Positions 35,587 to 43,901 of a DNA stretch of 64,000 nucleotides are shown piece by piece. Every line of letters begins with the position of its first letter. Positions within the stretch are counted from its first letter, which is position 1. Source of the stretch: Nocardia crassostreae (GTDB lineage Bacteria; Actinomycetota; Actinomycetes; Mycobacteriales; Mycobacteriaceae); NCBI RefSeq assembly GCF_001613405.1, contig NZ_BDCH01000014.1, forward strand, positions 62,001 through 126,000, given 5' to 3'. Made by a program: the position numbers and the translations under genes. The notes below the pieces were generated by a model that saw only the letters and a program-made list of their open reading frames with translations, was not told the origin of the DNA and searched no databases.

Positions 35587-36003
35587 CTAAGGGGCGCAAA
35601 CCGATCCGACGAACTCACCGATAGCCGACTCGGGCATTCCGCGCGCTATATCGCTCTCGGTGATGATACCGACCAGGCGGCCGTCCGCGAGTACGGGCAG
35701 TCGCCGGATCTGGTTGAGCTCCATGATGGCCAGCACCTCGTCGATGTCACGCTCCGGCGGCACCGTGATCAGTTTGCCCTGCGCGAGCGCGCCCGCTGTG
35801 GTTGACGTCGGGTCCTGGCCTTCGGCGAGGCACTTCACGACGATGTCACGATCGGTGACGATGCCCACCGGAGTGCCCTGGGAATCGCAGACCGGCAGGG
35901 CTCCGATATCCAGATCGCGCATGAGCCGGGCCGCCAGCGCCAGTGTCTCGGTGTCGGTGACGGTTTCGATCCCCGGGTGCATGATGTCGCGCGCCGTGGT
36001 CAT
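35587..36003 (-). CDS. hrp1: Hypoxic response protein 1 (two CBS domains)
   Basis: 138 residues, start at MTTARDIMHPGIETV with a strong GAAAGG site before it. CBS 1: ALAARLMRDLDIGALPVCDS, GIVTDRDIVVKCLAEGQDP; CBS 2: VLAIMELNQIRRLPVLADG, VGIITESDIARGMPE. The end SAIGEFVGSVCAP and the Cys residues match Rv2626c (Hrp1), which is a secreted or surface-found CBS protein with a zinc-binding disulfide-prone site. Part of the DosR regulon; box 67 nt upstream. Confidence 0.92.
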   Translation of the reverse strand: MTTARDIMHPGIETVTDTETLALAARLMRDLDIGALPVCDSQGTPVGIVTDRDIVVKCLAEGQDPTSTTAGALAQGKLITVPPERDIDEVLAIMELNQIRRLPVLADGRLVGIITESDIARGMPESAIGEFVGSVCAP

Positions 36004-36069
36004 GGGCTTTCCTTTCACGTTGCGAACAGGGGTCGACTCATCATCGGCGCTCCCCGGAGTCCGCTGCGA

Positions 36070-36105
36070 GGGGCGAAAGTCCCGGGTTCGAGCGACGGCC
36101 GTTCC
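36070..36105. promoter_or_regulatory. DosR-type boxes of hrp1
   Basis: GGGGC-GAAA-GTCCC (36070-36083) is a strong match; a weaker GCGAC-GGCC-GTTCC (36092-36105) follows with starts 22 bp apart. The near box is 66 nt upstream of the hrp1 start. Confidence 0.65.
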
Positions 36106-36187
36106 CGACACGGCGGCTCACCGGGCTCGCGCTCCGCCGCCGCGTGCGTCGACACGTATCGGGACAGGCCCAAATGGGTTGGGTACG

Positions 36188-36201
36188 AGGTCCTTCGACC
36201 C
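36188..36201. promoter_or_regulatory. Weak DosR-type box before the single-domain USP gene
   Basis: AGGTC-CTTC-GACCC, palindromic, 197 nt before GTG 36399. The half-sites differ from the core and the distance is long, so this is a weak candidate. Confidence 0.3.
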
Positions 36202-36398
36202 TGCCGGAGCACGCCGTGCGGGCGCATCGTCGAAGCTGAGGACAGATCTGCGGCACGGCCTCGGGGAGATGAGCGATGGACCCGGTAGCCGGTATAGCGG
36301 GTCCGCACCGATGTACCGGCGGTCGTCGTGCCCGAGGATCATCCCGTCCGGATCGTCACCGGCGAATCCTGGTGGCCCGCAACGACGAAAGGAACACA

Positions 36399-37097
36399 GT
36401 GAACTACGTACTGGTCCGGACCGCGGAACCGGCCTTCGCGGTCGCCGGGACGCTCGCGAAAGTGATGGAGGCATCGGTGCACACCGTGCCCGCCGACGTA
36501 TCCGACGACGACTTCGTGCGGGCGCTCGGGGATCCCGACGCCGTACTCGGCGTCGTCGCCCACGATGACAGGGTGTGGGATGTCCTGCGGCGCTGCACTG
36601 TTCCCATCGTACTGGTGCCCGCCGGCACCGACCCCGTGCAGTACGACATCGACCGGGTGCTGGTGCCGCTGGACGGTACCGACGAGGCCGCGCACGCGGT
36701 GTCGGAGACCGTCCGGCTGTTCGGCGCGGCCGGTTTCGAGATCGTCGTCCTGCACGTGTTCGACCGCGGCACCGTCCCCGCGCACTGGGATCAGGCCGCG
36801 CACGCCCGCGATGCGTGGGAGCACGAATTCGTCGCTCGATATTGCACTCCCTACTTTCCCGGCGTGTGCCAGACACTGACCCTGCGCAGCGGGGTGCCCG
36901 GTGACATGATCGTCGACGTCGCGGCCGAGCACGCCGATCTGATTGTGCTCGGCTGGTCGCGCCAGCTGTTGCTCGGCCGTGCGCGGACTGTGCGCGGAGC
37001 CGTCGCCGGCGCCTCGGTCCCGGTCATGCTGGTGCCCGCCGCATCCGGTCGAAAAGGGTGGGTAGCAGCCATTTCCCGCACATCCCGCCCGGAGTGA
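36399..37097 (+). CDS. Universal stress family protein, degenerate first half
   Basis: 232 residues, GTG 36399 behind GAAAGGAAC. Residues 1-85 are a short degenerate USP-like part (YVLVRTAEPAFAVAGTLAKV, GVVAHDDRVWDVLRR, VPIVLVPAG). The second half is a USP domain (DRVLVPLDGTDEAAHAVSET, then ADLIVLGWSRQLLLGRART). The G-x2-G-x9-G-S loop is not kept, so ATP binding is doubtful. It differs from the other four USP loci here and its partner is unknown. Confidence 0.7.
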   Translation: MNYVLVRTAEPAFAVAGTLAKVMEASVHTVPADVSDDDFVRALGDPDAVLGVVAHDDRVWDVLRRCTVPIVLVPAGTDPVQYDIDRVLVPLDGTDEAAHAVSETVRLFGAAGFEIVVLHVFDRGTVPAHWDQAAHARDAWEHEFVARYCTPYFPGVCQTLTLRSGVPGDMIVDVAAEHADLIVLGWSRQLLLGRARTVRGAVAGASVPVMLVPAASGRKGWVAAISRTSRPE

Positions 37098-37124
37098 GCG
37101 AGTATCGCAGCGGTTCCGGTGCCG

Positions 37125-37138
37125 GGGACGAAAGTCCG
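37125..37138. promoter_or_regulatory. DosR-type box before the Met/His-rich microprotein
   Basis: GGGAC-GAAA-GTCCG, one of the best core matches in the window; a palindrome GGGAGCTCCC at 37147-37156 sits at about the tandem spacing. The box is just behind the USP stop (37097) and 129 nt before the microprotein start. Confidence 0.65.
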
Positions 37139-37267
37139 TTCCGACTGGGAGCTCCCGCCGCGGGGCCCGCTCCATCCGGCCCTGAGACTACGCCGGTCGC
37201 TGCCGCATTCTCGACAGTACGGCGATGCCCGGCAGGCATCGGAACGAACCAGAGGAGATGAACGACC

Positions 37268-37363
37268 ATGATGGAACTGCACCACATGCTGCACACGATG
37301 ATGATGTGGCTGCACCAGCAGGGCGTCCTCCCGCCGATGGAGATGGACATGGGCATGATGTGA
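37268..37363 (+). CDS. 31-residue Met/His-rich microprotein
   Basis: A short frame from ATG 37268 to TGA 37363 with 11 Met and 4 His among 31 residues: MMELHHMLHTMMMWLHQQG, then a short PP-linked MEMDMGMM tail. AGAGGAG stands 11 nt before the start. The first 18 residues could form an amphipathic helix with a Met/His face and one Trp. The composition is like copper- or silver-binding peptides; alternatively it is a membrane-surface peptide. No family is known to me. It lies alone between two USP genes, behind a strong DosR-type box. Confidence 0.5.
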   Translation: MMELHHMLHTMMMWLHQQGVLPPMEMDMGMM

Positions 37364-37537
37364 GCGGCCCGAGGGCATTGCTCATTACCACCGATCGGCC
37401 CGCGACATCCCTCCACACCCTCACCAGGCCGAATGGTGCCTCCGATGCGCGGGATTGAAGACAGCCACTCGCTCACTGTGCGCGTCCGGCGACGGGCGTA
37501 CCCCCGGTGTAGGTGCCGTGCACATCTGCGCTGGACC

Positions 37538-38425
37538 TCAGCGGCAGAGCAGGACCGGGCAGGGTGCGTGGTGCAGCAGATGCCGGCTCGTGGAGCCGAA
37601 CAGCGCGGCGGTCGCGGTATCGCGGGCGCGGGTGCCGACCACCAGCAACTGGGCGTCTCGCCCCAGCTGCGCCAGGACGGTGCCGGGCACACCGGGTATC
37701 GCCATGTCGGCGACGTCGACCTCGGGGTGCGAGGCGCGGTGCGGAACGAGCGCTGCCGCCAGGACCGCACGTTCGGCGTCCGTGCGGTCGCCCACGCGTC
37801 CCACCGGCTCGATGCGGTCCGGCGGCCAGCAGTGCACGGCCCGCAGGGGCACCCGAAAGGCCGCGGCCAGTTCGAATCCCAGGTCCAATGCCGTCGTGCT
37901 GAGCGCCGTTCCGTCTACGCCCACCGCGATCGGTTTGCGCGAGGGGATCGGGCGGCCCGCTGTGCCGCGCCAGACCGCGACCGGGCAGTGGGCGTGGCGG
38001 GCCACCTCCATGGTGGTCGGGCCGATCAGCCTGGCATCCCATGCGGTCTGTGCCCCGACCACCAGCATGAGCGCCCGCTCGCTCCGCGAGACGAGCGCGG
38101 ATCCGGCCGGTACCGAGAGGATCTCGGTGCTCACGGGCAGTTGCGGGGCACAGCGGCGGACCAGTGCGGCGGCGTGTTGAGCGGTGCGATCTGCGGCCTC
38201 ATGCCTGCGCGGCGCGCTGGCGATGACCAGTGGTTCGTGCATCGCGTCGGCGATATAGGCCGCCCACCGGACGGCATTGAGCGATGTCGCCGAACCATCG
38301 ACCCCGACGACGACGGCGCTGCGATCGGAACGACCTCCGGTCAGCTCGGCCCCGCCTGCGGCAACGTGGTGATCAACCGAAGTCTGAGGAACGGCATGGG
38401 CTTTCGTCGTTCGTGCGCACATCAC
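37538..38425 (-). CDS. Universal stress protein, two tandem USP domains
   Basis: 295 residues from Met 38425 (a later start at about residue 35 would fit the domain edge). Domain 1 [20 protein letters not shown], domain 2 IAVGVDGTALSTTALDLGFE. In domain 2 the loop is GTRARDTATAALFGSTS, keeping G-x2-..-G-S in modified form; domain 1 has GAQTAWDARLIGPTT, where the glycines are partly lost. So only domain 2 is likely to bind ATP. It has its own DosR-type box (38473) and converges with the microprotein. Confidence 0.8.
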   Translation of the reverse strand: MMCARTTKAHAVPQTSVDHHVAAGGAELTGGRSDRSAVVVGVDGSATSLNAVRWAAYIADAMHEPLVIASAPRRHEAADRTAQHAAALVRRCAPQLPVSTEILSVPAGSALVSRSERALMLVVGAQTAWDARLIGPTTMEVARHAHCPVAVWRGTAGRPIPSRKPIAVGVDGTALSTTALDLGFELAAAFRVPLRAVHCWPPDRIEPVGRVGDRTDAERAVLAAALVPHRASHPEVDVADMAIPGVPGTVLAQLGRDAQLLVVGTRARDTATAALFGSTSRHLLHHAPCPVLLCR

Positions 38426-38472
38426 TGCCTCCCTTCCGCTGAACTATGGCAGCGTGGGCACGACTCCGGCGA

Positions 38473-38486
38473 GAGCCGAACGTCAC
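38473..38486. promoter_or_regulatory. DosR-type box of the USP gene at 37538-38425
   Basis: GAGCC-GAAC-GTCAC, 47 nt upstream of the USP start. The right half-site matches the GTCAC form seen before hspX and rip3. Confidence 0.45.
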
Positions 38487-38508
38487 AACCCCCGGCCCGT
38501 TCGGCAGC

Positions 38509-38552
38509 GACTCCGGCGGGTCTGCGAATGGTCTCCGACCCTGCCGGAGTCC
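38509..38552. terminator. Stem-loop after the glycosyltransferase gene
   Basis: GACTCCGGC-GGGTC (38509-38522) pairs with GACCC-T-GCCGGAGTC (38537-38551) with one bulged base. It lies 24 nt beyond the stop of the leftward glycosyltransferase gene. Confidence 0.5.
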
Positions 38553-38575
38553 TTCTTGTGCTTGTGTTTCCAGGT

Positions 38576-39646
38576 TCAGGCGGCGCCGGAGCCGGTGGGG
38601 ACCGCCGTGATGATGTCGCGGCGGGTGGAGCGGTCGGTGCGGGCCAGGATGCGCCGATAGAGCGCGGCGTGGTCGCGGGCCATGCGTGCGAGGCTGAAGT
38701 GGGTTTCGGCGGCCGTGCGGCAGGCGCGGCGGTCGATGGTGGGCAGCCGGTCGATGGCTTGCCGCATGGATTGGTTGTCGGCGCAGAGGAATCCGGTGCG
38801 GCCGTGGTCGACGATCTCGGGAGCGGCGCCCCTGGGGAAGGCGAGCACGGGGGTGCCGCAGGCGAGTGCTTCGGCCATGACGAGGCCGAAGGGTTCGGGC
38901 CAGTCGATCGGGTTGAGCAGGGCGTCGGCCGATCGCAGCAGTCGTACCCGGTCGGCGGTGGGTAGTTCCTGGGGTTCGGGGTCGTCGGGGCCGAGCAGTG
39001 GGCGGACGTGCTGCTGGTGGAAGGCGTGCTCCTCGGCTTCGCGGATCTTGCTGACCAGCACCAGTTTCCGTCCTGCGGCGCGGGCGATCCGGACGGCGTG
39101 GTGGGGGCCCTTGGCCGCGCACATGCGGCCGATCCAGAGGAGGTAGCCGCCGCCGTCGTCGTGGTGGTAGGTGTCGAGGTCGATGCCGTGGTGGATGACC
39201 GCGGTGATGGGGATGGGCGCAGCGAATCGTTTCTGCGCGTGGGAGATCGCCACGACCGCGACCCGGTCGGCATATGCGGCGATATTGCGGGAGTTCATGG
39301 GGTCGAAGGGGCCGTGGCAGGTGGACACCACCGGCGGTCCGTCCGGGCGTGGCCCGATGAGCGGGCCGAGGGCGGTGTGATCGTGGATGATGTCGACGTC
39401 GGCGAGCTCCTCGTAGGCGGCCAGCACGTGCGCGGCCTCCGGGACGGTCACTCCGATCGGGCTGAACGGCTGCTGGTAGAGGTGGGACCGGGAAACCGGG
39501 CAGGTCGACTCGCCGACGGTGAACAGCCGCACCTAGTGACCGAGGGCGGCCAGGCCGCGGGCGAGATTGTCGACCATGGCTTCGGTGCCGCCGTAGGCCG
39601 GGGGCGGCACGGGCACCCACGGGGGTGCGATCAATCCGATACGCAT
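38576..39646 (-). pseudogene. Glycosyltransferase family 4 with in-frame amber stop
   Basis: ATG 39646-39644 opens MRIGLIAPPWVPVPPPAYGG followed by TEAMVDNLARGLAALGH, the donor-domain start of GT4 enzymes, then TAG (39535-39533), then VRLFTVGESTCPVS in the same frame. The rest is intact: LLWIGRMCAAKGPHHAVR, DWPEPFGLVMAEALACGTPV with the E-x7-E sugar-nucleotide motif. GAG to TAG is one base change. The 318-residue downstream part has a GTG just after the stop but would lack the first beta-alpha unit. The full enzyme would transfer a sugar, perhaps in trehalose or glycogen-like metabolism. Tandem DosR-type boxes lie upstream. Confidence 0.75.
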
Positions 39647-39970
39647 GATTTCTCCTTGGCACGTCTGGACCGCAACCCGGAGCATCCTGAGCGGCACCGA
39701 AATTCGCTGTTCCAGCGGTCGGCCGTGAGATCGCCGATGGTCGTCGACGGCGCGGGTCCGGTGGAGGGCGGTGACGCGGAAATCCGGGCGGACGGTTCAG
39801 GACACACATTCAGAACACCCGATGACGGGTGCCCGGTCGAAGAGGACTTCGTCACCGCACCCGATACCGCGGCGGCCTCGGCTCGTACCCGAAAGCCTCT
39901 TGCGCCATTGATGATTCGCCCCCTGGGTCCGCGTGGACCCCACCCCGCGGCGCCGGTGCGAACGGCCTGG
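39647..39970. other. Intergenic region upstream of the glycosyltransferase gene
   Basis: 324 nt without a gene. It holds the box pair at 39822-39856; otherwise nothing is seen. Confidence 0.5.
39822..39856. promoter_or_regulatory. Tandem DosR-type boxes of the glycosyltransferase gene
   Basis: ATGAC-GGGT-GCCCG (39822-39835) and AGGAC-TTCG-TCACC (39843-39856), starts 21 bp apart. They are 175 nt upstream of ATG 39646, farther than most others. Confidence 0.45.
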
Positions 39971-41284
39971 TCACCGGTGGCCGGTGAGCCGGTAGAAGTC
40001 GGTGCGCAGCGCGGCGGTCAATTCCGCGAGGTGGGTGAAGTGGTCGGGGTCGGCCACGATCGTCACGGCGAGTGTGCCCGCGTAGGACAGGACTTCGAAG
40101 TACACCGGGATATTGCCGCCGGGTCCGACGCCGAGGGGGATCGCCGAGATGATGGGGGATCCGCCGAAGCTCACGGGTTCGGCGGGGCCGCGAACGTGGG
40201 AGACGAGGGTGTGGAATCGGTGTTGGTGATTCATGTACCAGCGGAATGCGCCGAGTGCCGCAAGCGGTCGGAACAGCCAGCCCAGCAGGGCGATCGGGGG
40301 CGGGCCGGACGCGGCGGCCCGGTGCGCGCGGACCTGGGCCGCGACGTGTCGAAGCCGTTGCGGCACCGGGCCGTCGGCGGGTACGGGCACGAGCATCGGA
40401 GCGACCGCATTGCCGAGATCAGGACCGGCGGATCGGCGGCCGGAGACCGGCACGGTCATGACGATCGGGTCGACCGATTCGCCGTGCGCGAGCAGCACAC
40501 GGTGCAGCGCTCCGGCCACCGCGACGAGGACGGCGTCGTTGACCGTGGCGCCGTACCGGTGCGCGGCCGCCCGCAGCGCGGTGATATCGGTACGGACCAC
40601 CGCCAGGCGCAGCCGTGATCCGGTGCGCCGGTTGAGCGATCCGGGGGCGACCCGCGCGGGCCGCAGACCGCCCGTGGCGTGCATGGACGCACGCAGCAGG
40701 CGCAGGGTCCGGGCGCTGTGGCGCACGGCGCGCAGGCGGGTGACGAGAGCGTCGCGGGCCAGCGCGGATCGGGCGGGCCCGGGCCGGGGGAAATCGTCGC
40801 GGGCCGGTGCTCGAACCGGCGCGTCGACGAGGTTGGCCAGTGCCGCGAGCCCGCCGACCCCGTCGGCGAGCACATGATGCAGCACGACAACGAGCGCGCG
40901 GCTCGGACCGGTGAGACCGGAGACGAGCACCACCGACCACAGCGGCGCGGTCCTCGGCAGCGGGCTCGTGATCACCGACAGCGCGGTGTCCAGCAGAGCT
41001 TGTTCATCGGCTGGTGCGGGACATTCGACCGCCCGCACGTGGTCGCCGATATCGAAGGCCGGATCGTCGACCCACACCGGCCCGCCGCAGCCGAAGGGCG
41101 CGCGAATCAGACGCTGCCGCAATCGGGGGACGGCGTGGACGCGTTCGGCGAGGAGCCGGCGGGTACGGTCCAGGTCCAGCGTGCCTGCACCGTCGAAAAT
41201 CAGGACCACGCCGAACTGCTCGGGCACCGGCCCGGTGTCCATGGTCAGGAATGCCCGATCGGTAGGACTGGCGCGCTCGATCAT
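39971..41284 (-). CDS. Wax ester synthase/diacylglycerol acyltransferase (WS/DGAT)
   Basis: 437 residues, start at MIERASPTDRAFLTMDTG; the longer open frame upstream has no similarity. Catalytic HHxxxDG is LHHVLADGVGGLAAL; later motifs are TVNDAVLVAVAGALHRVLL and HVRGPAEPVSFGG. A second acyltransferase beside the Tgs1-like protein, more divergent. Likely makes storage lipids at the membrane. A GGCCA-GACG-GTCAC box-like string abuts the start codon itself and was not counted as an operator. Confidence 0.85.
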   Translation of the reverse strand: MIERASPTDRAFLTMDTGPVPEQFGVVLIFDGAGTLDLDRTRRLLAERVHAVPRLRQRLIRAPFGCGGPVWVDDPAFDIGDHVRAVECPAPADEQALLDTALSVITSPLPRTAPLWSVVLVSGLTGPSRALVVVLHHVLADGVGGLAALANLVDAPVRAPARDDFPRPGPARSALARDALVTRLRAVRHSARTLRLLRASMHATGGLRPARVAPGSLNRRTGSRLRLAVVRTDITALRAAAHRYGATVNDAVLVAVAGALHRVLLAHGESVDPIVMTVPVSGRRSAGPDLGNAVAPMLVPVPADGPVPQRLRHVAAQVRAHRAAASGPPPIALLGWLFRPLAALGAFRWYMNHQHRFHTLVSHVRGPAEPVSFGGSPIISAIPLGVGPGGNIPVYFEVLSYAGTLAVTIVADPDHFTHLAELTAALRTDFYRLTGHR

Positions 41285-41450
41285 GGCCAGACGGTCACCG
41301 GCCTTCCCTTGCGGATTGTTTCCACTGTATCCCAATGGCATTCGTCGACAGCAGAATTCGCGTGGCGCTCCGGTCTCGCGACCCGATCGCCCAGCCCCGC
41401 TGCGGCATCCCCCGGACTTCGGCATCGGTTGTCCGTGAGACGCTCTTGTC

Positions 41451-41718
41451 ATGTCCGCTCCCAGCATCTCCGATGACCCCATCGCCTCGACGATGGCGCG
41501 ATTCGGATTGGGAACGGCCGCGGGTGGCCCTGGCGGCGGTCGTGGCCCAGCCTTGGGCCGATATCGTGTTCTCCGGCGCCGCGACCCTGGACCAGCTGTC
41601 CTCCAATCTCACCGCCGCCGAACTCGACCTCACCTCTGAAGCCCTGACCGAACTCGCCACCCTGACCGAACCCGCTGAAGCGTATTGGCGCACTCGCGCC
41701 GAATTGCCTTGGGCCTGA
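41451..41718 (+). pseudogene. Aldo/keto reductase remnant with large internal deletion
   Basis: ATG 41451 opens SAPSISDDPIASTMARFGLG (start of an aldo/keto reductase), but after about 25 codons the sequence passes, in another frame, to ALAAVVAQPWADIVFSGAAT, LDQLSSNLTAAELDLTSEAL and the end EAYWRTRAELPWA, the last third of the same family. About 200 residues are missing, including the catalytic Tyr. Clearly non-functional. Confidence 0.7.
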
Positions 41719-41797
41719 ATCGCGTATCTCTGGCCGAGGGTTCGAGAAGAGCGGTCGCGGATCTGGGCGGCGGGCACGCCACGGTCTCTCCTCTCAC

Positions 41798-41992
41798 TCA
41801 GTACGGGTTGTAGTCGCTCGGGCGGGGTCGCGGGGTGCGGACGTCGCTGGGCAGCAGGAGCAGCGCGAGCGCCGGAATGGCCAGCAGGAGCAGTGCGAGC
41901 ACCATGGTGACCGGGGAAGCGCCCGCCAGTTGGAGGCCGATGACGACCACGGGCAGTGCGATCACGAACAGTGGGGCATGGCGGATGGTCAT
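41798..41992 (-). CDS. Small two-helix membrane protein
   Basis: 64 residues: two hydrophobic segments (APLFVIALPVVVIGLQLAG and VTMVLALLLLAIPALALLLL) and a polar tail ending RPRPSDYNPY. Not recognised. It follows the DUF2267 gene by 33 nt on the same strand, so it is likely in the same transcript and under the same boxes. Confidence 0.5.
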   Translation of the reverse strand: MTIRHAPLFVIALPVVVIGLQLAGASPVTMVLALLLLAIPALALLLLPSDVRTPRPRPSDYNPY

Positions 41993-42025
41993 GGGAGATA
42001 CCTCCGTGTGGTGGGGCGGGCCGGA

Positions 42026-42682
42026 TCAGCGCTGGGTGGCCTTGGGCCCGGTGAGGCCCTCGGCGAGCAGGATGCGATGCGCCTGCTGGGCGGCCGAGAT
42101 CTGTGCCGCGGTATGGGGTTCGCCGCCCGGCAGGGTTTCCAGGCCGCGCGCGAGCACCGCCACCGCGTCGGTGAGGGCCCGGATGCGTTGCTCGAGGTCG
42201 GCGACGGGCGATACCTCGGGCGGGCTGAAAACCGAGGCCGCCGCGATGATCTCGCGGAAGTCCGCGCCGAGCAGGATGTGGCGCAGCCGCACCGGTAGTT
42301 GAGCGAGGACGTGATCGAGCTGGCCGGGGGAGAAGAGTTCGGCGAACGCGTCGGTCACCGCTCCGGCGAGCGAGACCGCGTCATCGGGGGAAACGCCTGC
42401 TTCCCGTGCGAATTGGGTGAGGAAGGAGGGCACGTCGTGCGGTACGGGCACATGGCCGGGAATCCAGCCCTCGTAGAAGATGCCGCGCAGCAGTTCGGGC
42501 AGCTGTGCGCTCAGATGCGCTGCCGCGCCGACGCCGAGGCGGTCGCGCACGGTGTGCAGCCAGGCTCGGACGGCCCGGTGCGCGAACATGCGGTCCTCGG
42601 TGCCGAGCCGGTCGGCGACGGTGCGCAGCCATTCGTTGGCGGTGTGCACGGCCGGTGCGAAGGGGTCGGTGTGATGGCTCAT
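42026..42682 (-). CDS. DUF2267-family protein
   Basis: 218 residues. The DUF2267 pattern is clear in residues 10-130: HTANEWLRTVADRLGTEDR, RAVRAWLHTVRDRLGVGAAA, HLSAQLPELLRGIFYEGW, then AGAVTDAFAELFSPGQLDHV and LAQLPVRLRHIL. The C-terminus is a helical tail. Function unknown; the family often accompanies stress and CBS/USP genes. Strong tandem boxes lie 37-71 nt upstream of its start. Confidence 0.75.
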   Translation of the reverse strand: MSHHTDPFAPAVHTANEWLRTVADRLGTEDRMFAHRAVRAWLHTVRDRLGVGAAAHLSAQLPELLRGIFYEGWIPGHVPVPHDVPSFLTQFAREAGVSPDDAVSLAGAVTDAFAELFSPGQLDHVLAQLPVRLRHILLGADFREIIAAASVFSPPEVSPVADLEQRIRALTDAVAVLARGLETLPGGEPHTAAQISAAQQAHRILLAEGLTGPKATQR

Positions 42683-42718
42683 GACTTGAGCGTGCCCGCT
42701 GCGGCGGACCGGGCGGAG

Positions 42719-42753
42719 CGGACTCGTGCCCGCACCGGCGGGACCATGGTCAC
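42719..42753. promoter_or_regulatory. Tandem DosR-type boxes of the DUF2267 unit
   Basis: CGGAC-TCGT-GCCCG (42719-42732) and GGGAC-CATG-GTCAC (42740-42753), starts 21 bp apart. It is an almost exact copy of the rip3 promoter element at 34704-34740 (35 of 37 bases the same). Confidence 0.7.
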
Positions 42754-42757
42754 CGGC

Positions 42758-43660
42758 TCAGGTGGTCGGTGCGATCCCTTTGCGGAGGCTGTCGAGGGCG
42801 GCGTCGAGCAGTCGGCGCGCTCGGGCCGCGACGGGCTCCAATGCGGCCTGGCCGGTGGTGCGCAGCAGCACTTCCGGGTCGGCGGCCTCGACCAGCACAC
42901 CGGTCTCGTCCGTGCGCACCACCACATTGCAGGGCAGCAGCAGTCCGGCCTGCCGGTCGGCGGCGAGCGCGGCCGCGGCCAGTCGCGGATTGCAGGCGCC
43001 GAGAATTACGTACTCCTCGATGTGCTCGCCTACCCGCTCCCGCAGCACGGCTTGCACATCGATCTCGGTCAGCACACCGAACCCATTCTGCCGCAATGCT
43101 TCCCGGGTCTCCGCGACGGCCGCCGGGAAGGTCGCGTCGAGATGGACGGCGATGGCGGGGGAGGGGGCCACCGGGATCCGGATCTCGGTGATCAGCTGGC
43201 GCGGAGTGCTCACCTCGTCGGGGCCGATGAGATAGGCCTCCGTCGGCGGGCCGATCGGCCGGTACCCGGCCTCGTGCAGCCATTCCCGCAGCGCCTTGTA
43301 GGCCGCATCGAGGAATTGGTAGCCGCCGCGGTGACAGGTGCGGGCGACGAGCGTCGCGGGTTGAATGACCAAATCGGCGCCGGACGTGGGCCCCAGGCCG
43401 GGCGCGGGCTCGACCGGGAGCCCGAAATCCACCGTGATGGCTCGATCGGCGGGCAGCTCCCGATGGAACGTGATCGTCGGTGCGCCGCTGGCGGTGAGCC
43501 CGGCCCGGCGGGCCACCTCCGACACCAGATTCATGCCGCTGAGAATGCCTTCGGTCAGTATGCCGGTGCGGATTTCGAGGGGTACGCGCAACACTGTTTG
43601 CGGCGCCGTCTCGCACACGGTCACCTGGTAGTCCATCTCTTGTTGCGCTTGGCCGGTCAT
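42758..43660 (-). CDS. GyrI-like domain plus DUF302 protein (copy 1)
   Basis: 300 residues from ATG 43660; the Met 8 codons later ([16 protein letters not shown]) matches the start of the paralogue at 59740 and may be the true start. Residues 1-155: effector-binding/GyrI-like fold ([40 protein letters not shown]). Residues about 160-295: DUF302 (ALRQNGFGVLTEIDVQAVL, EYVILGACNPRLA, LLLPCNVVVRTDETG). The fusion of a small-molecule-binding fold to DUF302 occurs twice here, both with DosR-type boxes. Function unknown; DUF302 proteins have a conserved Cys that may bind metal or sulfur. Confidence 0.75.
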   Translation of the reverse strand: MTGQAQQEMDYQVTVCETAPQTVLRVPLEIRTGILTEGILSGMNLVSEVARRAGLTASGAPTITFHRELPADRAITVDFGLPVEPAPGLGPTSGADLVIQPATLVARTCHRGGYQFLDAAYKALREWLHEAGYRPIGPPTEAYLIGPDEVSTPRQLITEIRIPVAPSPAIAVHLDATFPAAVAETREALRQNGFGVLTEIDVQAVLRERVGEHIEEYVILGACNPRLAAAALAADRQAGLLLPCNVVVRTDETGVLVEAADPEVLLRTTGQAALEPVAARARRLLDAALDSLRKGIAPTT

Positions 43661-43695
43661 GCCCTCAGCGTCGGCCGATGCGGGCATCGTGCACA

Positions 43696-43709
43696 GAGGC
43701 GAAGGTCCC
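43696..43709. promoter_or_regulatory. DosR-type box of the GyrI-DUF302 gene (copy 1)
   Basis: GAGGC-GAAG-GTCCC, 35 nt upstream of ATG 43660. The right half-site is a full GTCCC. Confidence 0.55.
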
Positions 43710-43901
43710 GGAGCGGTGGGTAGAAACGCCGCGGCGGACACCGTCCGAGCGGTCGGCCGAGGGCCGGTCGGGCACGGTGCCGTCGCCGGGAACGACAGGC
43801 GAAAGATAACGCGGGCAGTGACTTTCGGTTCTGTGCCGGATCGAGGCGGCAGCGCAGGATGCGAGTGAGGCAGTAATCGATTCACCTGTCGGACGGAGGA
43901 T

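Larger units (their letters stand above)
36004..36398. other. Divergent promoter region between hrp1 and a USP gene
   Basis: 395 nt without a gene. It contains the hrp1 boxes and weaker box-like sites on the USP side (AGGTC-CTTC-GACCC at 36188; GTCCG-GATC-GTCAC at 36346). Nothing else is seen. Confidence 0.5.

Noticed and set aside
41285-41298. DosR-type box GGCCA-GACG-GTCAC at the second WS/DGAT gene
   Set aside because: It abuts the start codon, where an activator site would not work, and the left half-site is poor.
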